A stretch of DNA of 64,000 nt from an uncultured Siphonobacter sp. (lineage in GTDB: Bacteria; Bacteroidota; Bacteroidia; Cytophagales; Spirosomataceae). The first letter of the stretch is position 1; each line of letters starts with the position of its first letter. This document shows positions 43,345-53,687 of this stretch, piece after piece. The stretch lies in assembly GCA_913775095.1 (NCBI GenBank), contig CAJYIW010000027.1:1-64000 (forward strand). Reading direction: 5' to 3'. The notes beneath the pieces were generated by a model that saw only the letters and a program-made list of their open reading frames with translations, was not told the origin of the DNA and did not search any database. The position numbers were made by a program, and so were the translations under genes.

Positions 43345-45570
43345 CTATTCTTTTACCGGGCGGGGTGGTAAACCCTGTTTTTCACGCCAGGCTTCCACAT
43401 CCATTCGAACCCCCTCGCCGGCAATCAGAAAGGCCAGCCGTAACTGCCACCCCTGATACGTATCGCCAAAATGCTCCAGCAAGGGACCGATGGGGGCATT
43501 CTCTGCCACCGGAATCTTCAACTGATGAGCAGCGTCCAGAATGGTTTCTTTCGTTCGCTCCGTAATGAATTTAGATAAATCGATCGCCTCTCCTTCCGCT
43601 TTCAATTTTTGCAGGTGGCTAAAGACGGTGGATACGGCCATGCTTCGCTGGGCGGCTATCTCTTCTACGGACAAATTCCGTTTGTATAACTCCAGCGTTA
43701 ACGCATACGTCTGGCCTTTTTCCGTACGAACGGCCTGCGGGTTTTCCTGAATAAAAGCCAGAATTTCGTTGATAAACGCTTCGCCAAACTGCCGGTCTTT
43801 CTGCTCCCCTACGCCCGAAACCTGTAAAAACTGGGCATGATTGATCGGACGCTTCTGGGCCATATCGGATAAGGCGGCATCGCTGAACACCACAAAAGGC
43901 GGCATCCCCAGGGAATCGGCAATTTGCTTGCGTAAAGTCCGCAGGCGTTCAAACAGGGCATCCCGTACTACTTCGCGTTTGGTTTTCGTAGCGATTTTCT
44001 CTTCCGCTTCCATTTCCTGCATTTTACGCTGTTCCAGGGGCACAAACTGCACCAGAGATACCGGACGGCCTTCGCGTAAGACCTGATGACTCACGGCATT
44101 GAGTTTAAAGGCGTGTCCTTCATCGTAAGCAATGTCTACGACGCCGGAATTCAGTAATTGCCCGATGTATTCCACCCACTCTTCCGTTCGCAGGTCCCGT
44201 CCCACGCCGTAGGTTTTTAACTGATCGTACCCGTGACGAAGAATATTCTGGTTATGACTCCCCCGCAAAATATCAATCAGCATACCCATGGCAATCTTCT
44301 GATCCGTCCGGGCAATGGCCGACAGGGCTTTCTGGGCAATCACCGTTCCGTCGATGTGCGTGCGTGGATTCCGGCAGACGTCGCAGTTCCCACAATCTTT
44401 TTCCACGTTTTCATTGAAATAACTAATCAGAATCCGTCTTCGGCAAATGTCCGCCTGAGCGTACTGCTTCATGCGGTCCAGCTTGGCCTTCAGTAAGTTT
44501 TTCTGTTCGGAGCTTAACTCCGATTTAATGATCATTTCCGTCTGCTGGGCCACGTCCTGGTAACTATAAAAAAGAACGGTATCCGCAGGTAATCCATCGC
44601 GACCCGCCCGACCAATTTCCTGATAGAAACTCTCCACGTTTTTGGGCAGATTGTAATGAATAACCCAGCGAACATTGGATTTGTCAATTCCCATACCGAA
44701 AGCAATCGTAGCCACAATGATCTGAATATCATCTTTCAGAAACTCCGCCTGCGTTTGAGTCCGGTAAGCCGCGTCGCAACCCGCGTGGTAATGCTTCACA
44801 TTATACCCCGCCTTTTGTAGACTGGCCGCAACGGTTTCCGTGGACTTCCGGCTTAAACAATAAATGATTCCGGGCTGGTTGGGGTGCTGATCCAGAAAAT
44901 CCTGAATCTGTTGCAGGCGTTTACGTCCCGGCAATACCGTCAGGCTCAGGTTGGGCCGATCAAAACTGGCCAGAAAAATCGGTGCTTCGGGGATACCCAG
45001 CTGATGAAGAATGTCTTTCCGGGTTACCTTGTCGGCCGTAGCCGTCAGAGCAAGAATGGGCACCTGAGGAAAGTTTTCCCGGATGCGATGTAACTGCGTG
45101 TATTCGGGCCGGAAATCGTGTCCCCAGAAAGAAATACAGTGCGATTCATCCACGGCGAACAGACTAACGTTCTGATCTTTCAGCCAGTCCAGGAAACTTC
45201 CGGTAAATAACCGCTCGGGAGAGACGTAGAGTAATTTCAGCTCCCCCAGCTTCACCTTCCAGATCACGGACTCCTGCTCGGAGCTGCTCAGGGTTGAGTT
45301 TAGAAAGGCCGCCGGGATTCCGTTCGCCAGCAGGGCCTGCACCTGATCCTGCATGAGGGCAATGAGGGGAGAAATGACAATGGTCAGCCCTTCCAGCACC
45401 ATCGCCGGCACCTGGTAACATACCGATTTGCCACCGCCCGTGGGCATCAGCACCAGACCGTCTTTCCCGGCCAGCACATGATCAATAATATCCGCCTGAA
45501 GCGGTCTGAACGCGTCGTATCCGAAATAATGTTTGAGAACCTGTTCTTTGGTTTGAAGCGATAAAGACAT
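43345..45570 (-). CDS. recQ: ATP-dependent DNA helicase RecQ
   Basis: A 741-residue superfamily 2 helicase. Walker A TGGGKS (44-49), the DESH box (AVDESHCISFWGHDFRP), and FGMGIDKSNVRWVIHYNLPK and QEIGRAGRDGLP of the second helicase domain are clear. The RQC zinc-binding part has CRRR...CGNCDVC. An HRDC domain (about 525-600) and a C-terminal helix-turn-helix (LSVEEIAAQRSMAVSTVFSH) follow. It unwinds recombination intermediates and stalled forks. The FtsZ-like gene follows it on the same strand 44 bp on. Confidence 0.95.
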   Translation of the reverse strand: MSLSLQTKEQVLKHYFGYDAFRPLQADIIDHVLAGKDGLVLMPTGGGKSVCYQVPAMVLEGLTIVISPLIALMQDQVQALLANGIPAAFLNSTLSSSEQESVIWKVKLGELKLLYVSPERLFTGSFLDWLKDQNVSLFAVDESHCISFWGHDFRPEYTQLHRIRENFPQVPILALTATADKVTRKDILHQLGIPEAPIFLASFDRPNLSLTVLPGRKRLQQIQDFLDQHPNQPGIIYCLSRKSTETVAASLQKAGYNVKHYHAGCDAAYRTQTQAEFLKDDIQIIVATIAFGMGIDKSNVRWVIHYNLPKNVESFYQEIGRAGRDGLPADTVLFYSYQDVAQQTEMIIKSELSSEQKNLLKAKLDRMKQYAQADICRRRILISYFNENVEKDCGNCDVCRNPRTHIDGTVIAQKALSAIARTDQKIAMGMLIDILRGSHNQNILRHGYDQLKTYGVGRDLRTEEWVEYIGQLLNSGVVDIAYDEGHAFKLNAVSHQVLREGRPVSLVQFVPLEQRKMQEMEAEEKIATKTKREVVRDALFERLRTLRKQIADSLGMPPFVVFSDAALSDMAQKRPINHAQFLQVSGVGEQKDRQFGEAFINEILAFIQENPQAVRTEKGQTYALTLELYKRNLSVEEIAAQRSMAVSTVFSHLQKLKAEGEAIDLSKFITERTKETILDAAHQLKIPVAENAPIGPLLEHFGDTYQGWQLRLAFLIAGEGVRMDVEAWREKQGLPPRPVKE

Positions 45571-45796
45571 GGAATAAGAATATTGGGGTTAGATGAACTG
45601 GACACCAGACTATAGATAGGTATACTCAGTTTTAAAAGTACTCAATGCATAAGATCAGTAATAACCAGTAAATAAATCCCGGGGCTATCCACCGCTTGTT
45701 ACCCCTGCGTAAATCCTATGTTACGGAATTGTTAAGCTTTGACTTAAAGTAATTTTCATGAAAGGATAACACTCCTTTAAAGCCATAAATTTCATT

Positions 45797-45804
45797 TAAC
45801 TTTG
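45797..45804 (+). promoter_or_regulatory. -7 box TAACTTTG of the response-regulator gene
   Basis: A match to TAnnTTTG, 23 bp before the start codon of the two-component operon. Confidence 0.6.
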
Positions 45805-45827
45805 TAAGGAGCTAAAAATACTTCCCC

Positions 45828-46523
45828 ATGAGCACTACGCCCGCCTACAAAATCCTTTTGGTGGACGACGATCCCGACATTATTGAATTGCTTCAATATA
45901 ATCTTGAAAAAGAGGGATACGACATTGAATCGGCCTATGATGGCAAAAAAGCCGTTGACATTGCCCGAAATTTTTCTCCGGATCTCGTACTGTTAGATAT
46001 CATGATGCCCCAGCAGGACGGCATCGAAACGGCTCGTCAGCTGCGTGAACTGGCTGAAATGAAGGGCAGTTACATCCTGTTTCTGACGGCCCGTTCCGAG
46101 GAATATTCAGAGATTGCGGCCTTCGAAATTGGAGCGGACGATTACATTACCAAGCCTATCAAACCCCGGGCTCTGATGAGCCGGATTAAGGCTCTTTTCC
46201 GTCGAGAAGCCCAGAAAACCGATCCCGGTGATCGCATCGAAACGGCCGGGCTGTCCATTAACCGACAAAACTATACGGTGACGGGTAACTTTGGTTCGGT
46301 AGTACTGCCTAAAAAAGAATTCGAACTGCTGTTTTTCCTGGCCCAGCATCCCGACAAGGTGTTTAATCGGGAAGAGCTGCTGCAACGCATCTGGGGTGCC
46401 GACATCTACGTACTGGAACGTACCGTAGACGTACACATTCGGAAACTCCGCGAAAAAATTGGTGAAACGTATATTAAAACCCTCAAAGGCGTAGGCTACA
46501 TGTTCAACGCTGAGGGAGAATAA
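45828..46523 (+). CDS. Response regulator, OmpR/PhoB family
   Basis: A 231-residue regulator with a receiver domain (acidic VDDDPD; phosphoacceptor Asp57 in LVLLDIMMP; DYITKPIKP signalling Lys). A winged-helix DNA-binding domain follows (about 130-228: VVLPKKEFELLFFLAQHP, then VFNREELLQRIWG, VDVHIRKLREKIG). It is the cognate of the kinase that follows. PhoB/PhoR-like by similarity in order and type, but the regulon, including phosphate control, is not proven here. Confidence 0.93.
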   Translation: MSTTPAYKILLVDDDPDIIELLQYNLEKEGYDIESAYDGKKAVDIARNFSPDLVLLDIMMPQQDGIETARQLRELAEMKGSYILFLTARSEEYSEIAAFEIGADDYITKPIKPRALMSRIKALFRREAQKTDPGDRIETAGLSINRQNYTVTGNFGSVVLPKKEFELLFFLAQHPDKVFNREELLQRIWGADIYVLERTVDVHIRKLREKIGETYIKTLKGVGYMFNAEGE

Positions 46524-46533
46524 AGCGGTTTAT

Positions 46534-46618
46534 GTTTAGGGTTTGGGGTTTAGAGTTTGGGGTTACAAAGGACTCAAAACGCTAAACCCTAAACCCTAAA
46601 CTTTAAAACCCTAAACTC
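46534..46618. repeat. Complementary-arm repeat between response regulator and kinase
   Basis: GTTTAGGGTTTGGGGTTTAG-type words face AAACCCTAAACCCTAAAC-type words across about 20 bp. It resembles telomere-like heptads but belongs to the paired intergenic family. It separates the two genes of one operon. Confidence 0.8.
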
Positions 46619-46623
46619 AACGC

Positions 46624-47685
46624 ATGTCCCCCCTCAATCCTAAGGTCATTTCTTTCCTGCTGGCGGTGCTGATTTCGGCGATTACCAGCGGGTTTCTGTG
46701 GTTTGTGCCCGGCACGCCCGGAGGTACCATCTTCATTGCCGGTGCCACGACTTTCTTTGCGACCCTGATTCTGGTTTTTTACGTGCTGGATTACCTGATT
46801 TTTGAGGAAATCAACAAGATCTACGATACCATTCAGCGACTGAAACTCAGCGATTTTAATTTTTCAAGAAAGAAAGTGGCCAAGAGTGTCAATCCGCTTA
46901 AGAAGCTCAACAACGAGATTTTCGTCTACGTAGCGAAAAAACAGCGGGAAATTGACGAACTCCGCCGGATGGAACAGTTTCGCCGGGAGTTTCTGGCTGA
47001 TGTTTCCCACGAATTAAAGACGCCCATTTTTGCCGCCCAGGGTTTTATTCATACACTCATCGACGGAGCGAAGGACGACGAACGCGTTCGGGATAAGTTC
47101 CTGCAAAAAGCAGCGAAAAGCCTGGATGGACTGGATGTGCTGGTGGCTGACTTACTCACGCTTTCGCAGATTGAAGCGGGTGAAATCAAGATGCACCGCG
47201 AACGCGTGGATGTTATTAAAGTGACCCAGGAAGTCATCGAGCAACTGGAACCACGGGCCAATCAGCGGGGTATTAAAGTGAAGCTGCATACCACTCAGAA
47301 TCAAATCTTTGTCAAAGCGGACGCTTATCGCATTGCACAGGCCCTGACCAACCTGATTGATAATGCCATCAAATACGGCCGCGATGGTGGCAAAGTGGAT
47401 GTTACGTTTACCGAAGATAAAAAGGACTGGGAAATCGAAGTAAAAGACGACGGCCCCGGCATTCCGCCCGAACACCTGAACCGCATCTTCGAACGCTTTT
47501 ATCGGGTCGAAAAATCACGCTCGAAGGAAAAAGGAGGTACCGGCCTTGGACTGGCCATTGTCAAGCACATTGTCAACGCTCACAAATCTAAAATTACGGT
47601 CATGAGCCGGGTGGACAAGGGCACTACCTTTACCTTCAAACTGGACAAGACAGACGAGAAAGCCGCGTATTCGCTGCAACTGTAA
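46624..47685 (+). CDS. Sensor histidine kinase (PhoR-like)
   Basis: A 353-residue membrane kinase. Two N-terminal transmembrane helices (about 8-28 and 35-60) enclose a very short periplasmic loop. The HisKA phosphoacceptor is His129 in DVSHELKTP. The HATPase domain has NLIDNAIKYG (N box), VKDDGPGIP (G1) and GTGLGLAIVKHIV (G2). It has no periplasmic sensor domain, so it probably senses a membrane or partner protein, as PhoR-type kinases do. It follows its response regulator. Confidence 0.93.
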   Translation: MSPLNPKVISFLLAVLISAITSGFLWFVPGTPGGTIFIAGATTFFATLILVFYVLDYLIFEEINKIYDTIQRLKLSDFNFSRKKVAKSVNPLKKLNNEIFVYVAKKQREIDELRRMEQFRREFLADVSHELKTPIFAAQGFIHTLIDGAKDDERVRDKFLQKAAKSLDGLDVLVADLLTLSQIEAGEIKMHRERVDVIKVTQEVIEQLEPRANQRGIKVKLHTTQNQIFVKADAYRIAQALTNLIDNAIKYGRDGGKVDVTFTEDKKDWEIEVKDDGPGIPPEHLNRIFERFYRVEKSRSKEKGGTGLGLAIVKHIVNAHKSKITVMSRVDKGTTFTFKLDKTDEKAAYSLQL

Positions 47686-47780
47686 TCGCTGATGGAATGC
47701 CCCGCAGGAGTCTGGTTTCACCTCCCATCTCATTGACAATTTATCACCAATAACATTCTCATTCTCAATATATTATTTAT

Positions 47781-47815
47781 AAACGGGCCTCAGCTATCAA
47801 ACCTGAGGCCCGTTT
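47781..47815 (+). terminator. Terminator of the two-component operon
   Basis: A perfect 13-bp stem AAACGGGCCTCAG / CTGAGGCCCGTTT followed by TTTT. Confidence 0.92.
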
Positions 47816-47857
47816 TTTTATTGATTTATCCTGAATACCACTCTTACTAATCATACC

Positions 47858-48247
47858 ATGGAAACTGAAAAATTGAAAACAGCCGCTCGCTTCTTACTGG
47901 GAGGTTCTCTGGTTTTTGCCGGAATCAGCCACTTAACATTTGCCCGAAAAGATTTTAAAGCTCAGGTACCCGACTGGGTGCCACTCGAAAAAGACGATAC
48001 CGTACTTTACTCGGGCTACGCCGAAATTGCCCTGGGAGCCAGCCTTCTGCTGACCAACGAGAAAAATAAAAAAGCAGTTGGCAAGATTGCCGCTTCTTTC
48101 TTTACTGCCATATTTCCCGGCAACATTTCCCAGTACGCCAAGTCCCGCGATGCCTTCGGTCTGGATACCGATAAGAAACGATTTGCCCGCCTGTTCTTCC
48201 AGCCTTTACTGGTGTACTGGGCCCTGAAGAGCACCGATAACGTATAA
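47858..48247 (+). CDS. DoxX-like small membrane protein
   Basis: A 129-residue inner-membrane protein with about four hydrophobic segments and a DoxX-like sequence (FLLGGSLVFAGISHLTFAR, then SGYAEIALGASLLL, PGNISQYAKSRDAFGLDTD). Members are often linked to redox or membrane maintenance in bacteria. The function here is unknown. It is monocistronic, between a terminator and a convergent gene. Confidence 0.75.
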   Translation: METEKLKTAARFLLGGSLVFAGISHLTFARKDFKAQVPDWVPLEKDDTVLYSGYAEIALGASLLLTNEKNKKAVGKIAASFFTAIFPGNISQYAKSRDAFGLDTDKKRFARLFFQPLLVYWALKSTDNV

Positions 48248-48256
48248 AGTAGTGGC

Positions 48257-49207
48257 TTATAAAAGAGTAAAAGGTACCGGAAACCTGTAACGCTGAGCAA
48301 CGATTTGTCCGCGAAGCATTGCAGGTTTCCATCCTCCACTGGTCAAGCCCAGGGCACGAACGGCCTCTTCGGTTAAGGAAGCATGAGGAGAAGCGTGCAC
48401 CTTTAAGTCATTAATGATGCCTTCCTGATTGACCAGAAAACTAATCATTACTATTCCCTGAATACCCATTCGCTGAGCCTGCGGGGGATATTTTATCGTT
48501 CCGGCTAACAATTTAAATAAGTGCCCCTGCCTGAAAGAAACCGGATCTTCTACAATTGTGTACGAATAATTTCGTCCCTCTTTATCCCTACTCTTCCCGG
48601 ACTGCAGGATGCCCGCCAGATAGGTTTCTTCGTAATACCGGTCTCCGTTTTCAAAGTAGCCTGTCCAGACAGAATCTTTCAGTCCTTCCCGATACGTTCC
48701 CATTTCGGCTATCTTTCCATTAAGAAAATACCTGGTAAAACTACCGTTTCCCTTTTCAACCAGCAACTGCCCTACACTGTCCGCGTACGTAACCACTTCA
48801 TACCGGGTTGGTGATTCGTTGGGCCTTATATTCTTAACCCATACACCTACTTCTTCTACATTGCCGTTCCGATAAAATTTACGCCAGATGCCAACGGGGG
48901 CATTGGCATGATAATGCCCCATACTCCTTTTTTGCTGATTCGGGTAATAGGTCATGTACTCCCGGTGCCTTTGTAAATAAGGAACGGCTTTATTGGCAAA
49001 CCCTTCCGCTCTTCGCACCCCGGCATGACTGTATTCTACGTAGCGATACAACGTATCCCCGTGCATTTGAATATCCAGATAAAAATCAGCCGTGCTGGAG
49101 TCTAGTGTAGCTATTTCATCGCTGGTATAATACACCCGAGCGGTCTTCTGAGCCTGCACAGCCAGAGCCGTAAAAAGAATAAAACAGGTTAGAATAAATG
49201 ATTTCAT
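48257..49207 (-). CDS. Secreted YwqK-like repeat protein with TonB C-terminal domain
   Basis: A 316-residue protein with a signal peptide ending in AVQA. The middle has YwqK/MORN-type repeats (GIWRKFYRNGNVEEVGVW, NGKIAEMGTYREGLKDSVWTGYFENGDRYYEE). The end is a TonB-like domain (IKYPPQAQRMGIQGIVMISFLVNQEGIINDLKV). It has no N-terminal transmembrane anchor, so it is not a classical energy transducer. It is a close paralogue of the next gene upstream (50272), separated by a terminator. Function unknown. Confidence 0.85.
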   Translation of the reverse strand: MKSFILTCFILFTALAVQAQKTARVYYTSDEIATLDSSTADFYLDIQMHGDTLYRYVEYSHAGVRRAEGFANKAVPYLQRHREYMTYYPNQQKRSMGHYHANAPVGIWRKFYRNGNVEEVGVWVKNIRPNESPTRYEVVTYADSVGQLLVEKGNGSFTRYFLNGKIAEMGTYREGLKDSVWTGYFENGDRYYEETYLAGILQSGKSRDKEGRNYSYTIVEDPVSFRQGHLFKLLAGTIKYPPQAQRMGIQGIVMISFLVNQEGIINDLKVHASPHASLTEEAVRALGLTSGGWKPAMLRGQIVAQRYRFPVPFTLL

Positions 49208-49229
49208 CGGTTGAAGGAATTAATACATT

Positions 49230-49237
49230 CAAAACTA
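49230..49237 (-). promoter_or_regulatory. Candidate -7 box of the YwqK-TonB gene
   Basis: Minus strand TAGTTTTG matches TAnnTTTG, 22 bp before the start at 49207. It abuts the hairpin 49238-49264. Confidence 0.5.
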
Positions 49238-49264
49238 AAAAGCCAGCAAAAATTGCTGGCTTTT
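49238..49264 (-). terminator. Terminator of the upstream paralogue
   Basis: A perfect AAAAGCCAGCAA / TTGCTGGCTTTT stem with a three-base loop. Confidence 0.85.
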
Positions 49265-49312
49265 GGTGTATTATTTTACTGTTAACATTACCAGTACTAG
49301 GAAAGACTGTAA

Positions 49313-50272
49313 TCAGAGTTTAAAGGCCATTGGTAAGTTGTATCTGGTTTTGACAGGCTGACCTCTTAGGCGGCCCGGCACCCAATGATCGTTCATTAGT
49401 AACAGTACTCGTACGGCTTCCCTCGTTAACAATTGATCCGGGCTTTTCAATATAGTAATATTTGATACAGAACCATCCTTCTCTATGTCGAAAGCTAAGA
49501 AAACTCTACCTTCTGTTTTGCTGGCCAAAGCCTCTTTAGGGTATCTTATATTCTTACTCAGGAAATAATACATCTGGTTTGTCCCACCCAGAAATTCACC
49601 GATCTGTTCTACCTGGCTGTACTTGTACGTATTGCCTAAAGAATCATAACTAATACCCGACTGGAGCATTCCTTTTTTATAACTTTCCTCGAAATACTTT
49701 TCCTGATTAGGAAAGTAACCCGTCCACAATCCAGTTTTTTCACCTTTTTCGTACGCTCCAGTCATATACAATTTTCCGTCAGGATAGTAACTTTTATACT
49801 CGCCCATGCCGTTCTCAACTAAGGTCTTCCCGGTCGAATCTTTATAGGCTTCCAGTACAAATCGCTGCTGATTAACGTAAGTTCCTTCCTGTTTTAGGGG
49901 CGTAGTCACATACTTTCCTTTTTCTTTTAACTGACCATTGCTATAGTACCTTACCCATTCACCAATGATACGCCCGTGTTCGTATTTACCTTCTTGAGCA
50001 ACCTGGTTATTAGGGTAATACGTCTTATTTTCTCCATGCAAAACATACGGATCAAGGGATTCCAGATAGCCTTCTGACTGCTTGATTCCTTCCACAGAAT
50101 ATTGCGTAGAAAAATAGGTTTTACTATCAATTTTATTGATGTCCCGGTAGTAATGAGCTTTGGTTTTATCTTGCGTTTCAGAGCCGTTTTTTAAATAATA
50201 AATTCTGGCAGATTGAGAATAAGCCTGGATACTACTCCATACTACTAAGGGTAAAAAGAAGAGGTATTTCAT
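49313..50272 (-). CDS. Secreted YwqK-like repeat protein with TonB C-terminal domain (paralogue)
   Basis: A 319-residue paralogue of the gene at 48257, with the same order: signal peptide (MKYLFFLPLVVWSSIQAYSQ), YwqK/MORN-type repeats (GEWVRYYSNGQLKEKGKY, then KTGLWTGYFPNQEKYFEE) and a C-terminal TonB-like domain (IRYPKEALASKTEGRVFLAF). The Met at 50272 gives a good signal peptide; the frame is open to 50296. It is AT-richer than neighbouring genes. Possibly a cell-surface or toxin-related repeat protein, but the name YwqK antitoxin is only a homology label. Confidence 0.85.
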   Translation of the reverse strand: MKYLFFLPLVVWSSIQAYSQSARIYYLKNGSETQDKTKAHYYRDINKIDSKTYFSTQYSVEGIKQSEGYLESLDPYVLHGENKTYYPNNQVAQEGKYEHGRIIGEWVRYYSNGQLKEKGKYVTTPLKQEGTYVNQQRFVLEAYKDSTGKTLVENGMGEYKSYYPDGKLYMTGAYEKGEKTGLWTGYFPNQEKYFEESYKKGMLQSGISYDSLGNTYKYSQVEQIGEFLGGTNQMYYFLSKNIRYPKEALASKTEGRVFLAFDIEKDGSVSNITILKSPDQLLTREAVRVLLLMNDHWVPGRLRGQPVKTRYNLPMAFKL

Positions 50273-50296
50273 AAAGATGAGCGATGAATGATACAC

Positions 50297-50646
50297 GTAG
50301 GTATAGACAATAATACGAATAAATTATTTTATCATTCCTACGTAATCCAATTTCAATATTCATCTGTTTAAGAGTAATTAATAGAAGAACATCAAAAGAT
50401 GTATCCTGATAATCTTTCAGCTAAGTATTAAATTTTAAGTTTTTACCTAACCCATGCATAAATTTAACTAGTCAATAGTATTCATTAGCACATCTGATCA
50501 ACTGCTTTGAAATTTGTTTTAGTAAGACTTTTAAAATCTTGTTTTAAGGAATCATTATCATTCGATTGGTTCAAAACTAAAAAAGCTGTCGATTTGCATC
50601 AACAGCTCTTTTTATTACTTAACGAATACCCGGTATGAACGAATGA
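50297..50646. other. AT-rich intergenic region
   Basis: About 350 bp with no gene seen. It presumably holds the promoter of the minus-strand gene at 50272, and a terminator (50580-50613) near its right end. Confidence 0.5.
50580..50613 (-). terminator. Terminator of the SUI1 gene
   Basis: AGCTGT pairs with ACAGCT (extended by GAT/ATC inside), followed on the minus strand by TTTTTT. Confidence 0.75.
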
Positions 50647-50982
50647 TTATCCTACTCGTTTGGCTTTGTATCCTTTTTCGACTAACCACTTCAGGGCTTT
50701 ATCCCGCTGGTCACCCTGCACGATAATTTCGCCATCTTTGGCTGAACCGCCTACGCCACAAAGCGTTTTTAGTTTCTTGCCCAACTCAGCTAAATCATCT
50801 TCCGTACCTACGAAACCCGTCACCAGCGTTACCTGTTTCCCACCGCGTAGTTTCTTGTCCAGCTGCACTTTCAGGTTCTGTTGCTGGGGTGGCAAGGTAG
50901 CCGCTGCCGAAGCTTCATCCGACTGATACTGAAAATCAGGATCCGTGGAATAGACTACGCCGGTATAATTCTTCTTGGCCAT
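50647..50982 (-). CDS. SUI1/eIF1 family translation factor-like protein
   Basis: A 111-residue cytosolic protein. The SUI1/eIF1 domain covers about residues 35-111 ([21 protein letters not shown], then [22 protein letters not shown]). The N-terminal 30 residues are a flexible tail with [12 protein letters not shown]. It is the bacterial YciH type, thought to influence initiation fidelity. Its exact role is uncertain. Confidence 0.93.
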   Translation of the reverse strand: MAKKNYTGVVYSTDPDFQYQSDEASAAATLPPQQQNLKVQLDKKLRGGKQVTLVTGFVGTEDDLAELGKKLKTLCGVGGSAKDGEIIVQGDQRDKALKWLVEKGYKAKRVG

Positions 50983-50991
50983 CTTTTTTTA

Positions 50992-51093
50992 GTTGTTGGT
51001 TGTTGGTTGATTGTTTTTATTAACCACAGAGTTACACGGAGTTCTACACAGTGTTACACAAAGTTTTACCAACAACAATCAACCAACAACTAC
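50992..51093. repeat. Nested intergenic repeat with CACAGAG core
   Basis: Outer arms are GTTGTTGGTTGTTGGTTG-type words and AACAATCAACCAACAAC-type words. The inner part starts AACCACAGAGTTACACGGAG (51022-51041), closely related to the element at 12850. Confidence 0.8.
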
Positions 51094-51095
51094 TA

Positions 51096-52724
<1,629 letters not shown>

Positions 52725-52746
52725 CTAGTATCTGGTTTTCAAAGTG

Positions 52747-52754
52747 CAAAGGTA
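52747..52754 (-). promoter_or_regulatory. -7 box of the ABC-F gene
   Basis: Minus strand TACCTTTG matches TAnnTTTG, 22 bp before the start codon at 52724. Confidence 0.6.
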
Positions 52755-52884
52755 CGGATTTTCAGGCGGTTTTTGGAAAGCTTAGCTAAGGTTTTCAGAC
52801 GAATAAACGCTTCCCTGGGTCGTGTCAGCTTTTCCTGCGGGTAACCAATTCCCAGCAAATCCTAAAGGTATTTTTAAACGAACG

Positions 52885-52948
52885 GCTGCCAGCGGAAAAG
52901 CTGGCAGCGTATATACCCTAAACTGCTACCAGCTTTTTCGCTGGTAGC
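52885..52948. repeat. REP-like pair of hairpins
   Basis: GCTGCCAGC / GCTGGCAGC with a GGAAAA loop (52885-52908) is followed by GCTACCAGC / GCTGGTAGC with a TTTTTC loop (52925-52948). Both 9-bp stems are perfect. The G-C to A-T change in the second is compensated. Related to the pair at 14349-14436. It lies in a divergent promoter region, so it is not simply a terminator. Confidence 0.85.
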
Positions 52949-53073
52949 CAACTTCCGGCAAACCCTAACGTATTGTTTAAACAGAAGCCCCCTTAACTAA
53001 GCTATGTTTTCATAGTTTAGTACATCGTCATTCCGGCAAACACTTATATTGTCCAAAAAGTTGAGGTATACGC

Positions 53074-53547
53074 ATGAGTTCAGAAGTTTTAGAAAAATTC
53101 GGCGGTTACGTCCGGGTACGGGTATGCGGGATTGCCGTGCAGGACGATCAGGTGTTGGTGATCCGGCACAAGGCCCTGTTCCACGACGGTCCATTCTGGT
53201 CACCACCGGGCGGCAGTCTGGAGTTTGGCGAGTCCATTCCCGAGGCTTTAGCCCGTGAATTTCTGGAAGAGACCCAGTTAACCGTTGCCGTTGGGGAGCT
53301 CCTTTTCGTCAATGAGTTCATCCGTTCACCCTTGCATACGCTGGAATTATTTTTCCGCGTTTCTGTTAGTTCAGGAGATTTATTACTGGGCCATGATCCA
53401 GAATTTACCCAACAGATCATGGAAGAAGCCGCCTGGTTATCCTGGTCAGAACTAAAAGCTCTGCCCGCTGATCATGTGCATTCCATCTTCCATAAATACC
53501 AGTCGCTGGAGGCCTTACTTCAACCCGGTGGTTACGGCCTCCAGTAG
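53074..53547 (+). CDS. NUDIX hydrolase
   Basis: A 157-residue cytosolic hydrolase. The Nudix box spans about 47-69: a Gly, then Glu53 after five residues, and REFLEE (61-66); the expected Gly after EE is Gln68. Members cleave nucleoside diphosphate-linked compounds, including 8-oxo-dGTP or ADP-ribose types, and the substrate is not evident. It is monocistronic and downstream of the REP-like repeat. Confidence 0.92.
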   Translation: MSSEVLEKFGGYVRVRVCGIAVQDDQVLVIRHKALFHDGPFWSPPGGSLEFGESIPEALAREFLEETQLTVAVGELLFVNEFIRSPLHTLELFFRVSVSSGDLLLGHDPEFTQQIMEEAAWLSWSELKALPADHVHSIFHKYQSLEALLQPGGYGLQ

Positions 53548-53560
53548 AGCGTGGGCTTGA

Positions 53561-53635
53561 TCGCGTCTGGGTAAAAGACCTTTCGGTTACCTTGAAATCA
53601 GTTTCATTCCCAGGCAGACGCGATTAATCGCGTCT
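53561..53635. repeat. Inverted repeat with a 20-bp perfect palindrome
   Basis: AGACGCGATTAATCGCGTCT (53616-53635) is a perfect 20-bp palindrome. An upstream TCGCGTCTGGG (53561-53571) is complementary to CCCAGGCAGACGCGA (with a short bulge) at 53610-53624. It follows the NUDIX stop and could act as a terminator-like or protein-binding site. Confidence 0.7.
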
Positions 53636-53674
53636 CTAGTGGTCAGGTTCCCTATTCTTCCGACCCAAATTTCT

Positions 53675-53682
53675 TATCTTTG
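53675..53682 (+). promoter_or_regulatory. -7 box TATCTTTG next to a GTG start
   Basis: A match to TAnnTTTG only 5 bp before the GTG start of the RecD-like gene, implying a leaderless or nearly leaderless transcript. Confidence 0.55.
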
Positions 53683-53687
53683 TATTT

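Noticed and set aside
46534-46618. Telomere-like GTTTAGGG words as a real telomere or integration site
   Set aside because: They occur within an operon, pair with a complementary arm and match the other intergenic repeats.
50272-50296. The Met at 50296 as start of the YwqK-TonB paralogue
   Set aside because: The signal peptide is well formed only from the Met at 50272.
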